Shown one piece after another: positions 17,595 through 25,534 of a stretch of 64,000 nucleotides of DNA. Both the position numbers and the translations under genes were made by a program. Every line of letters starts with the position of its first letter. Positions within the stretch are counted from its first letter, which is position 1. The notes below the pieces were generated by a model that saw only the letters and a list, made by a program, of their open reading frames with translations, was not told where the DNA came from and did not search any database. The DNA comes from Kitasatospora phosalacinea (GTDB taxonomy: Bacteria; Actinomycetota; Actinomycetes; Streptomycetales; Streptomycetaceae): the NCBI RefSeq assembly GCF_000716545.1, contig NZ_JNWZ01000011.1:41991-105990 (forward strand), given 5' to 3'.

Positions 17595-18875
17595 CCGGGC
17601 GTAGAAGTCCGGGCGGCCCATGATCCACAGGCTGGCCTGCTTGATGGCCGCACCGGGGCGGGGGGCCTCGATCATCTGGTCGTCGCCGAGGTAGATGGCG
17701 ACGTGGTAGATGTCCGCCGCGCGGCCGGTCTTGGTCCAGAACACCAAGTCCCCGGGCCGGAGTTGGGCGTAGCTGACCGGGGTGGACTCGGCGTACTGGT
17801 CGGCGGCGAAGTGGGTCAGGCTCTTGCCGCCGCGGCGCCAGGCCATCATGGTCAGGCCGGAGCAGTCGTAGCCCTGCGGGCCCTCGCCGCCCCAGATGTA
17901 GGGCAGTCCGACGACGGAGCGGGCGAAGGCCAGGGCGGCCGCGGAGCCGCCCGCCGACCAGGCGCTCTCGCGCTGCTGCGGGGCGGCGTGGTGCCGGGCG
18001 GCCTCCTCGGCGGCGGCCCGCTGCTCCGCCTCGGCCTGGGCGCGGCGGGCGGCCTCCTCGGCCTCGCGGGCGGCGATCGCGGCCAGCGCCTCCTGCCGCT
18101 GCCGTTCGAGTTCGACGGTGGTGTCGCGGGCGGCGGCGAGTTCGGCGAGCAGGGTCTCCCGGCGGGCGGCGGTCTCGGCGACCTTGGCCTGCTGCTCGGT
18201 GACGCGCCGCTGGGCCTGCTCCTTGGCGGTGCGGACCGCCCCGGCGGCCGCTCGGGCGGCGGACTCGGCGGCGCGGGCCTCGTCGGCGGCGCGGGCGGCG
18301 GCCTTCGCGGTGGAGGTGGCGTCGTCGAGGATCTGCCTGGTCCGGGCGCCGGCGGTGCCGATGGCGGCGGCCCGGCCGGACAGCGGGGCGGTGCCGCGCG
18401 AGTCCAGCAGGGCGTCGACGGCCGAGAGTTGGGGGGTGGCGCCCTGCCGGTAGATCTCGGCGAGCAGTTCGGCGGCCCGGTCGGCGGCTTCGGTCCGGTC
18501 CGCTTCGGCGGCGGTCGAGCGCGCGGCGGCGGCCCGGGACGCCTGCTCGGCCCGGCCGAGCCGGACGAGCGCGCCGTTGTACGCCTCCACCGCCTGTTCG
18601 GCGGCCTGCCCGGCCTGCTCCGCCTCCCGCCGGGCGGCGGCGAGTCCCGCTTCGACGGCGGCGGCGTCGGCGGCCTTGGCGTCCGCGTCGGCCCGGGCCC
18701 GGCCGACGTCCTCCGCGGAGGGGAAGCCGGGCTGCGGGTCGTCGGCGGGCCGGTCGGCTCCGGGTGCGGCGGCGGGCGCCGCGGGGGCGTTCGCGGCAGG
18801 GGCGTTCGCGGCGGGGAGCAGGGCGAGCAGGGCGGCGGTGGCGAGGAGGAGGGTGGGCAGGAGCCTGCGCGGCAT
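17589..18875 (-). CDS. Secreted NlpC/P60 peptidoglycan endopeptidase with coiled coil
   Basis: 428-aa exported cell-wall hydrolase. Signal peptide at residues ~1-30, then a long Ala/Glu/Arg-rich coiled-coil (about 50-310) as in RipA-like and PcsB-like hydrolases, then the NlpC/P60 domain. The catalytic Cys is in 'GYDCSGLTMMAW' (near residue 338) and the His in 'YHVAIYLGD' (near 391). Expected to cut D-Glu-mDAP/LL-DAP stem peptide bonds. ATG at 18875 with GAGGGG upstream is preferred to a longer frame starting at 18974. No c-di-AMP riboswitch is visible in the leader. Probably works in growth or sporulation septum remodelling. Confidence 0.88.
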   Translation of the reverse strand: MPRRLLPTLLLATAALLALLPAANAPAANAPAAPAAAPGADRPADDPQPGFPSAEDVGRARADADAKAADAAAVEAGLAAARREAEQAGQAAEQAVEAYNGALVRLGRAEQASRAAAARSTAAEADRTEAADRAAELLAEIYRQGATPQLSAVDALLDSRGTAPLSGRAAAIGTAGARTRQILDDATSTAKAAARAADEARAAESAARAAAGAVRTAKEQAQRRVTEQQAKVAETAARRETLLAELAAARDTTVELERQRQEALAAIAAREAEEAARRAQAEAEQRAAAEEAARHHAAPQQRESAWSAGGSAAALAFARSVVGLPYIWGGEGPQGYDCSGLTMMAWRRGGKSLTHFAADQYAESTPVSYAQLRPGDLVFWTKTGRAADIYHVAIYLGDDQMIEAPRPGAAIKQASLWIMGRPDFYARP

Positions 18876-19135
18876 GACGGTCCCCTCTCGGCGGGCGGCG
18901 AGCGACGGCGGGTGCCGGTGACGGTCTCTGACGACCAGCCGGACATCCCATGAGGTGATCATTCGGTCACGCACCGCAAGATTCTCAGACCCGGCGGTGG
19001 CTCAGTGCCATCGCCATGCGGCCGCGCGGGTGAGATGTCGGATTGTCCGAACGGGCCTGTGCGCCGAGCGGCCGGGGCGTCCGAGGACCTCGCGGACCGC
19101 CGCGCCCGGCCCTGCCGCCCTCGTCGGCCCCCGGG

Positions 19136-20137
19136 TCAGCGCACCCGCCCCGAGGGCCGCCCCGGCCCGGTCGCGGTGGTCCGCGGCCGCCCGGCCCGGA
19201 CGGTGCGCCGCCGCCGCTGGGCCCGGGCCCGCCGCGCCGGGTCGCCGTGCGCGGCACCGGCCCCGGCCGCCCCGCCCGCACCCCCGTACCCGCCGCTCCC
19301 CGCGCCGACCGCGCCCCGCCCGGGGCGGCGCCGGTGGGCCAGCGCCCGGGCGGCCATCCGCTCGGCCACCGCCTGCGCCTTCGGGTGCCCGGCCGGAACC
19401 TTGTCGGGCGCCCCGGCGATCAGGTCGAACAGCCAGGTGCGGGCCCGGTCCGTCCGCGCGTGCAGCCGCCGCTCGCGCCGGGTCGCGCGCGCCATCCGCC
19501 GGGGGCGTCCGGTGTAGCGCCAGCGCGCCCACGGGCTGCCGGGGCGGGCCAGCCGGATCGCGCCGATCCAGGACAGGCCGGGCACCATGATGCCGAGCAG
19601 TCCCGTCCAGACCTTGCCCTTGAGCAGCGCGACCAGGCAGACCAGCGCGTTGATCCCGATCACCGCGACCAGCCCCCAGCGGGTGTCCTGCCCGGGCACG
19701 ACGCCGAGCGGCACGTAGCCGGTGAGCAGCAGTGCGGTGAGCAGGATGCCGAGGATCACCGCGTCCACCGACTTGCGGCCCTGTTCGCTCCAGTACACGT
19801 CGTCCAGGTGCAGGATCAGCGCGAACTCGTCCAGCACCAGCCCGCAGCCGATGCCGAAGGAGAGGCCGAACCAGTCGGTCCAGGGGTGCCCGCCGTCGGT
19901 GGCGAAGGTGCCGATGCCGCCGAGCAGCAGGAAGCCCAGGCCGAACACCATGTGGTGGATGTGCAGGCCGCCGGGGGTGATGTTGCCGGGCCACCAGCGC
20001 ACCTGGGCGCGGATCATCCGGGTGCTGAACCGGATGAACGCGAAGGAGGCGATGAACCCGACCAGCAGCAGGAACAGCGGCTGCTTGTGGGCGTCCACGA
20101 TGTGGTGGCGGTAGCCGTCCAGCAGTGCACTGATCAT
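19136..20137 (-). CDS. Conserved actinobacterial integral membrane protein
   Basis: 333-aa protein with about six membrane helices in residues 20-215 and a basic Arg/Ala/Gly-rich cytoplasmic tail of about 110 residues. His-rich motif 'GGLHIHHMVFGLG' and acidic 'LDEFALILHLDDVYW' sit near membrane borders and could bind metal; this is inference. No family with known function recognised. ATG at 20137. It is 36 bases downstream of the ThrE gene on the same strand, so the two are probably co-transcribed. Confidence 0.78.
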   Translation of the reverse strand: MISALLDGYRHHIVDAHKQPLFLLLVGFIASFAFIRFSTRMIRAQVRWWPGNITPGGLHIHHMVFGLGFLLLGGIGTFATDGGHPWTDWFGLSFGIGCGLVLDEFALILHLDDVYWSEQGRKSVDAVILGILLTALLLTGYVPLGVVPGQDTRWGLVAVIGINALVCLVALLKGKVWTGLLGIMVPGLSWIGAIRLARPGSPWARWRYTGRPRRMARATRRERRLHARTDRARTWLFDLIAGAPDKVPAGHPKAQAVAERMAARALAHRRRPGRGAVGAGSGGYGGAGGAAGAGAAHGDPARRARAQRRRRTVRAGRPRTTATGPGRPSGRVR

Positions 20138-20173
20138 CGGGCGGTGCCTCTTCTTGCAGGGGGTGGCGCGGGG

Positions 20174-21895
20174 TCAGAAGCCGCGGGTGCGTTTCGCCGC
20201 CCGGCGCGGGATCAGCGCGTGCGGGGTGTCCCGGTCGCTCGCGCCGGGGTTCTTCAGGAACAGCCGGGCCACCTCGCCGCCGAGGTTGACGCCGATCGCC
20301 AGCGCCAGTGCCAGCGCGACCGCCCGGGAGGCGGAGACCAGCCCGGACGCGGGGTGGCCCTGGGCGAAGGCCAGCATGCCGAGGTACAGCGCCGAACCGG
20401 GCATCAGCGGACCGATCGCGGCGGTGACGTACGGCAGCGCGGAGGCCGCCCGGTAGCGGGCCAGCAGCTGTCCGAACAGGCCGACCAGACCGGCCGCGAG
20501 GCCGGTGGCGACGATCGGCGAGACGTCCGCGTTGTTGGTCAGCACGCCGAACACGGACCAGCCGACGGCCGCGTTTATCACCACCATCGGCAGCGAGTGC
20601 CGCTCGGTCTGCAGCAGCATCGCGAAGGCCAGCGCCAGCACCATCGCGGCGACCAGCTGGACGGGCGGGTTGGTGCTGCCGCCCAGGCTCTCGTCCGGCC
20701 GCAGCCTGGCGTTGTAGTTGACGCCGACGTACAGCACCAGCATCACGCCGATGACGATGCCCGCGATCAGGTACACCACCTCCAGCAGCCGGGCCGCGGC
20801 GGTGATGTAGAAGCCGGTCAGGCCGTCCTGGACGGCGGCGACCATGGCCCGGCCGGGCAGCAGCGCGAACAGCCCACCGGTGATCACCACCGAGCCGCGC
20901 AGGTGCAGTTCGTTGAAGGACAGCAGGATGCCGCAGAGCGCGGCGGGCATCGCGGCGACCACGAACTGGTAGAACTCGGGCAGCCCGCGGCGGGCGATCG
21001 CCGAGGCCAGCCGGTCGCCGACCACGGCGGTGGTGAACGCGGAGACGAACACCAGCCAGGCCGTGGAGTCGATCCGCCCGCCGACCAGGAAGGACGCCGC
21101 CCCGGCCAGCAGCCCGGTGGCCAGCGCCATCAGCCACGCCGGGTAGGGGTGCCGGTTGCGGCGGATCCCGGCCAGCCGCCGGTACGCGTCGTTGACGCTG
21201 ACCCGCTCGGCGGTGATGTCGGCGACCAGCTCGTACACGGCGGCCAGCCGGGTGTAGTCGGAGGTGCGGCGGCGCACCACCCGGTCCGCGGTGACCGGCG
21301 GGTCGATCAGCGAGGGCTGGTGCGAGATCGAGATCAGCGTGAAGGTGACCTGCGGTTCGCAGTGGTCGAGCCGGTACGCGTGGGCGATGCCGAGCATCGC
21401 GGCCTCCACGTCCTCGGCGGCCTCGCCGCTGGCCAGCAGCAGTTCGCCGATCCGCAGCGAGAGGTCGAGGACGCGCGGCACGTTGCGCTGGGCCTGCGCG
21501 CCGGCCGAGGGGTGCAGTTCGCGCGGGGTGCGCTCGAACGCCGGGCGCTCGGCCATCGGCGTCCGCAGCAGGGTGCGCATCCGGTCCGGCCAGGGGGCGT
21601 CGCCGGGGGCGCCCTTGTGCAGCTCGGCCAGGTCGATGCCGTGGGACGGGGTGTAGCCGGCCGCGTTCCACTCCTCGGGCGTCAGGGTGTCCTGGGCCAG
21701 CGGGCCGCGGCGGGGCCGGACGGCCTCGGTGGCCTCGGGCCCCGGTTGGCGGCCGAGCAGCCCCTCGGTCTGCACCGGCTCCGGCGCGTGCGGCACGCTG
21801 ACGGCCCGTCCGATCGGCGGCGCGTCCGGTCCGAGCAGACCCTCGGTGGGCGGCGCTTCCTGCGCCGGCGCGCCCTCCGGCTCGCGATCGGACAC
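20174..21895 (-). CDS. ThrE-family threonine/serine exporter
   Basis: 573-aa membrane protein combining the two ThrE modules (soluble-plus-membrane N module and C-terminal ThrE_2-like module) in one chain, as in Corynebacterium ThrE. About ten membrane helices lie after residue ~270. The first ~110 residues are Pro/Ala/Gly-rich and contain 'TEGLLG' twice; this cytoplasmic tail is longer than the core family. GTG at 21895 has GGAGG at ideal spacing; the open frame upstream is not coding. Expected to export Thr/Ser, but substrate has not been shown for this subgroup. Possible operon with the next membrane protein. Confidence 0.87.
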   Translation of the reverse strand: MSDREPEGAPAQEAPPTEGLLGPDAPPIGRAVSVPHAPEPVQTEGLLGRQPGPEATEAVRPRRGPLAQDTLTPEEWNAAGYTPSHGIDLAELHKGAPGDAPWPDRMRTLLRTPMAERPAFERTPRELHPSAGAQAQRNVPRVLDLSLRIGELLLASGEAAEDVEAAMLGIAHAYRLDHCEPQVTFTLISISHQPSLIDPPVTADRVVRRRTSDYTRLAAVYELVADITAERVSVNDAYRRLAGIRRNRHPYPAWLMALATGLLAGAASFLVGGRIDSTAWLVFVSAFTTAVVGDRLASAIARRGLPEFYQFVVAAMPAALCGILLSFNELHLRGSVVITGGLFALLPGRAMVAAVQDGLTGFYITAAARLLEVVYLIAGIVIGVMLVLYVGVNYNARLRPDESLGGSTNPPVQLVAAMVLALAFAMLLQTERHSLPMVVINAAVGWSVFGVLTNNADVSPIVATGLAAGLVGLFGQLLARYRAASALPYVTAAIGPLMPGSALYLGMLAFAQGHPASGLVSASRAVALALALAIGVNLGGEVARLFLKNPGASDRDTPHALIPRRAAKRTRGF

Positions 21896-22070
21896 GGTAC
21901 TTCCTCCACCACCCCGGCCGCCCGCCCGGTCGGGGCCGCCTCCTGGCCTCCACCTTGCCCGATCGGCGGCGCGGGTGCGAACAGCGTCTGACGTGGGCCG
22001 CGCCACCCGGGCCCGGTCGTCCGGGGCCGGGGACATGCCCCGCACCCCTCCGGAGTGGAAGCCCGCAAAT

Positions 22071-22085
22071 CGGACACAATGTCCG
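22071..22085. promoter_or_regulatory. Palindrome directly before CDF start
   Basis: Perfect CGGACA-CAA-TGTCCG, ending three bases before the ATG of the cation transporter. The CACAAT inside it could be the -10 element, which would give a very short leader. A bound repressor would block initiation. No match to the Zur consensus I know. Confidence 0.55.
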
Positions 22086-22088
22086 GTT

Positions 22089-23042
22089 ATGAGCGAGCAG
22101 CGGACGACGCCCGACACCCCCGGGGACAGCGGCGGCGAGAGCGTCACCACCGTGATCGTCGCGGGCCTGTGCAACCTCGGCATCGCCCTCGCCAAGGCCG
22201 TGGCGGGCGCGATCAGCGGCTCCAGCGCGATGCTCTCCGAGGCCGCGCACTCCTTCGCCGACACCGTCACCGAGGTGCTGCTCTTCTTCTCCCTCAAGCG
22301 CAGCACCCGCCCGGCCGACGGCAAGCACCCGCTCGGCTACGGCCGCGAACGCTACCTGTGGGCGCTGCTGGCCTCCTTCGCGACCTTCGTCGGCGGCGCG
22401 GTGTTCTCGGTGCACGACGGCGTCCACACCCTCCGGTACGGCGAGGAGCTCGGCAGCCCCGGCCTGTCGTACCTGATCCTGGCCGTCGCCTTCGTCCTGG
22501 AGTCCGTCTCGCTGGCCCGGACGGTCCGCCAACTGCGCGGCGAGACCCGCCGGCTCCGCGTCGGCGGCTACCGCTACCTGCGGCACACCTCCGACACCGC
22601 CGTGAAGGCCGTCTTCCTGGAGGACTGCGCCGCGCTGATCGGCCTGCTGCTCGCCTTCGGCGGCCTGCTCGGTGCCGAGCTCACCGGCGACGCCCTCTGG
22701 GACGGCCTGGCCTCCGTCCTGATCGGCGCCCTGCTCGCCTGGGTCGCCTACGTCCTCGCCCGCGACAACGCCTCGCTGCTGATCGGCCGTTCGCTCCCCG
22801 ACCGCTACGAACGCACCATCACCGACACGCTCACCTCCCAGCCCCGCGTCGTCCGCGTCCTCGACCTGGTCACCAGCGTCCACGGCCCCGACGACGTCCT
22901 GGTCGCCGCCAAGGTCGACTTCGCCGACCTGGCCACCGCCGCCGAAGTGGAAGCCGCCTGCGACCAGGCCGAACGCGCCATCCGCCGGGCCGTCCCCGCC
23001 GTCACCCGGGTCTACCTCGACCCGACCCCGCCCGGCCGCTGA
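22089..23042 (+). CDS. Cation diffusion facilitator (CDF) family metal exporter
   Basis: 317-aa CDF transporter: membrane domain with about six helices, with 'GSSAMLSEAAHSFADTVTEVLLFFSLKRS' (TM2 HxxxD metal site, here H-S-F-A-D) and 'HTSDTAVKAVFLEDCAALIG' (TM5 HxxxD replaced by H...D/E...D pattern), then the cytoplasmic ferredoxin-like domain. Exports Zn, Mn, Fe or Co in exchange for protons; metal not predictable. ATG at 22089 sits three bases after a palindrome and has no clear ribosome site, which fits a leaderless or near-leaderless mRNA. Confidence 0.88.
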   Translation: MSEQRTTPDTPGDSGGESVTTVIVAGLCNLGIALAKAVAGAISGSSAMLSEAAHSFADTVTEVLLFFSLKRSTRPADGKHPLGYGRERYLWALLASFATFVGGAVFSVHDGVHTLRYGEELGSPGLSYLILAVAFVLESVSLARTVRQLRGETRRLRVGGYRYLRHTSDTAVKAVFLEDCAALIGLLLAFGGLLGAELTGDALWDGLASVLIGALLAWVAYVLARDNASLLIGRSLPDRYERTITDTLTSQPRVVRVLDLVTSVHGPDDVLVAAKVDFADLATAAEVEAACDQAERAIRRAVPAVTRVYLDPTPPGR

Positions 23043-23132
23043 CGTTCGGAGAGCGGCGGTGTCCAGGACGAGGTCGTCGGGGACGACGGCGGTGACCGCC
23101 ATGTGCCGGTTCGGGGAGCCCGGCAGGTCGAA

Positions 23133-23173
23133 GCCCGCCCCGGAGGACGACGGGATCGCCTTCCGGGGCGGGC
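23133..23173. terminator. Hairpin terminator
   Basis: 12-bp arms GCCCGCCCCGGA / TCCGGGGCGGGC with a 17-base loop, between the convergent CDF and TPR genes. Confidence 0.6.
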
Positions 23174-23188
23174 GGCCGGGTCGGGGCG

Positions 23189-25534
23189 TCAGAGCTCGTA
23201 GGCGTCGACGATCTTCTGGTGGCGGGTCAGGTCGGCGCCCGCCGCCTCGGCCAGGGCGGGCCAGGCGAGGGGGTGGGCGAGGTGGGCGGTGAGGGTGGTG
23301 AGGAGGGCGTCGGTCCGGGCGGCGGTGCCGGTGGGCGGGACGCCGAGGGCGGCGTAGATGCCGGGGAGGCCGTCCTGCTCGCCGCTGGGGTCGGCGATCC
23401 GGTAGCCGTCGCCGCTGTAGACCCAGACGGCGTGCCCGGCGTCCCGGAGGGCGTCGCGCAGGGTGTACCACTGCTCGGGTTCGGGGCAGGCGCCGTCGAT
23501 CCAGTAGGTGGTGTAGCCGGCCGGGTCGAGCAGGGTGAGGAGTTCGAAGACCGGCCGCCAGTCCTCGGCCTCCGGCGAGTCCGGCTCGGGGCGGTCGTTG
23601 AGGACGGCCGGGGAGAACACCACGATGTCGCCGTGGTTGAGGCCGACGTCCTCGCCGAGCACCGGCAGCACCTTGGCGGTGGCCGGGCCGGTGCGCAGCG
23701 CGGGCAGGTCGGTGGTGGTGCCGTTGGCCCGGCGGACGCGCAGCTCGATCAGCTGCCACTCCTCCTCGACCGGGCCGCTGTCGGTGTCGAACTCGATGCC
23801 GAGCCGGGCGCCGGCCGCGCGGACGGCCGCCCAGTCCCGGTTGGCGGTGGCCGCCGTGATCAGGTGCCACAGGTCGGGTTCCTGGACGGTGCGGTGCGCG
23901 TCGTCCTCGCCCGCCTCGGCCGGGTCCACGGCGTGCTCCAGCAGTTCCCGGTAGAGCCGCTGGGCCTCGGCGTGCTCGCCGCGCCGGGTGGCGGCGGCCG
24001 CGGCCAGCCGACGGGTGTTGAGCGCGTCGGGCGAGTGGACGAGGACGGCCGCGCACTGCTCGCCGACCTCCGCCCAGCGGCCCTGGGCGGCGGCCCAGCG
24101 GGCCCGCAGCCAGTGCGCGTCGGCCGGGTCGCCGGCCTCGGTGAGCCGGGCGGCCAGCCGGTCGACGCCCTCGCCGTCCTCGGCGTCGATCAGGAGCTGG
24201 CCGAGCATGCCGGTGAGGTACTCGTGGCCCGGGTCCAACTCCAGCTGGGCCCAGGCGAGTTCGGCGACGGCCCGGGTGTGGCCGAGGGCGCCGAGGGCGC
24301 CGGCCAGGTTGACCACCAGGACGGTGTCGGGCCGCTCGCCGAGGGCCAGCGCGGCGGCCAGCAGTTCGGCGCCGGTCTCCGGGTCGGGCCGGTGCTCGGC
24401 CAGCCAGGCGGGCAACTCGTCCACCGGCACCGGGAGTTCGGGGCGCGGCAGGGCCTCGGCGGCGGCCCGCAGCGCGGCCACCTGCTCGGCGACGCCCTCG
24501 GTGCGGCGGAGCCGGCCGAGCTTGCGCTCGCCGGTGCGGGCCAGCGTCAGGGCGACCTCGCGGGCGCCCCGGGCGACCGCCAGCCGACCGGCTCGCAACA
24601 CCAGGTCGAGGCACGGACGGTGCGATCCGGCGGTGTCCAACTCGCCCGCCCAGGAGGCGAGTCGAGCGCCGAGTGCGGCGTCGTTTTCGAACTGCCCTGC
24701 CGCGCAGAGCAGTTCGACGGCGGCGGACCAGCGGTGCCGGATGTCCGGGTACCGGTCGGCCTCCTCGGCTTCCGGCAGCAGCTCCAGCGCGTGCCCGGTG
24801 CGGCCGAGCGCGGCGAACTGCAGGGCGCGGCCGGCCGCGAGCTTGCGCCGGTCGTCGTCGTCCGGCCGGTTCCCGGCGGCGACGTAGGCGCGCTCGGCGG
24901 TGTCGTACGCGTCCAGCGCGTCCTGGTACCGGCCGAGCCGGTGCAGGGCGGAGGCGCGGCTGTGCGCGAAGGACAGCGAGACCCGCTCGCCGGCCGCGGC
25001 GATCCGGGTCTCGGCCCGGTCGAGGTGGGCCAGCGCGTCCGCCGGGCGGCCGTCGTCCTCCAGGGTCTCGGCGTACTCGCGGGACAGGCAGTCGAAGCAG
25101 GACCGGGCCGGTTCGACCCGCTGCAGCGCCTCCTCCAGCACGGCGAGCCGCTCCGGGACGTAGCCGGGGCCGTCGATGTTGGCGTGGCAGATGGTGAAGT
25201 CCTGGACGGCGCACACCGACTGCGGGCAGGACGCGGTCTCCTCGCGGTGCGCGAACTCCAGCAGCGACACCGCCTCGGACATCGCGGCCTCGCCCTGGTG
25301 GCGCTTGTTCAGCAAGTTCTGCAGCCGCCAGTGCCGCAGGAACACCTCCACCCAGGGCAGGCCCAGGGCCCGCGCGGAGGCCAGCGCCTCCGGGAACATC
25401 GCGTCCAGCTGCTCGTTGCGGCCCTCCACGGCGTGCCCGGCGATCTCGGCCAGCGCGTCGGCCAGCCGGTGCTGGCCGGACTCGGCGAGCTGGCGGTGGG
25501 TGTCGTGCACCCAGGACCAGATGTCGGTGGTCAT
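23189..25534 (-). CDS. TPR-repeat protein coupled to HSP90
   Basis: 781-aa, helix-rich, Ala/Leu/Glu protein made of degenerate tetratricopeptide repeats over about residues 20-560 (e.g. 'LGRYQDALDAYDTAERAYVAAG', 'RRGEHAEAQRLYRELLEHA'), followed by a ~200-residue C-terminal domain with 'ELRVRRANGTTTDLPALRTGPATAKV' and 'WIDGACPEPEQWYTLRDALRDAGHAVWVYSGDGYRI' that I do not recognise. A cluster of Cys (C-PQSVC ... C ... CFDC) near residues 103-145 could bind metal. Its ATG overlaps the stop of the HSP90 gene by four bases (25531-25534), so the two are translationally coupled. Likely a client adaptor for the HSP90, by analogy with eukaryotic TPR co-chaperones; this is inference. Confidence 0.82.
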   Translation of the reverse strand: MTTDIWSWVHDTHRQLAESGQHRLADALAEIAGHAVEGRNEQLDAMFPEALASARALGLPWVEVFLRHWRLQNLLNKRHQGEAAMSEAVSLLEFAHREETASCPQSVCAVQDFTICHANIDGPGYVPERLAVLEEALQRVEPARSCFDCLSREYAETLEDDGRPADALAHLDRAETRIAAAGERVSLSFAHSRASALHRLGRYQDALDAYDTAERAYVAAGNRPDDDDRRKLAAGRALQFAALGRTGHALELLPEAEEADRYPDIRHRWSAAVELLCAAGQFENDAALGARLASWAGELDTAGSHRPCLDLVLRAGRLAVARGAREVALTLARTGERKLGRLRRTEGVAEQVAALRAAAEALPRPELPVPVDELPAWLAEHRPDPETGAELLAAALALGERPDTVLVVNLAGALGALGHTRAVAELAWAQLELDPGHEYLTGMLGQLLIDAEDGEGVDRLAARLTEAGDPADAHWLRARWAAAQGRWAEVGEQCAAVLVHSPDALNTRRLAAAAATRRGEHAEAQRLYRELLEHAVDPAEAGEDDAHRTVQEPDLWHLITAATANRDWAAVRAAGARLGIEFDTDSGPVEEEWQLIELRVRRANGTTTDLPALRTGPATAKVLPVLGEDVGLNHGDIVVFSPAVLNDRPEPDSPEAEDWRPVFELLTLLDPAGYTTYWIDGACPEPEQWYTLRDALRDAGHAVWVYSGDGYRIADPSGEQDGLPGIYAALGVPPTGTAARTDALLTTLTAHLAHPLAWPALAEAAGADLTRHQKIVDAYEL

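Noticed and set aside
18876..19135. c-di-AMP (ydaO) riboswitch before the NlpC/P60 gene
   Set aside because: Expected because such genes often have one, but I see none of the conserved blocks and the leader is short.
23043..23160. Leftward coding fragment ('FDLPGSPNRHMAVTAVVPDDLVLD')
   Set aside because: Protein-like text in one frame but no start, ribosome site or recognisable family; treated as intergenic.
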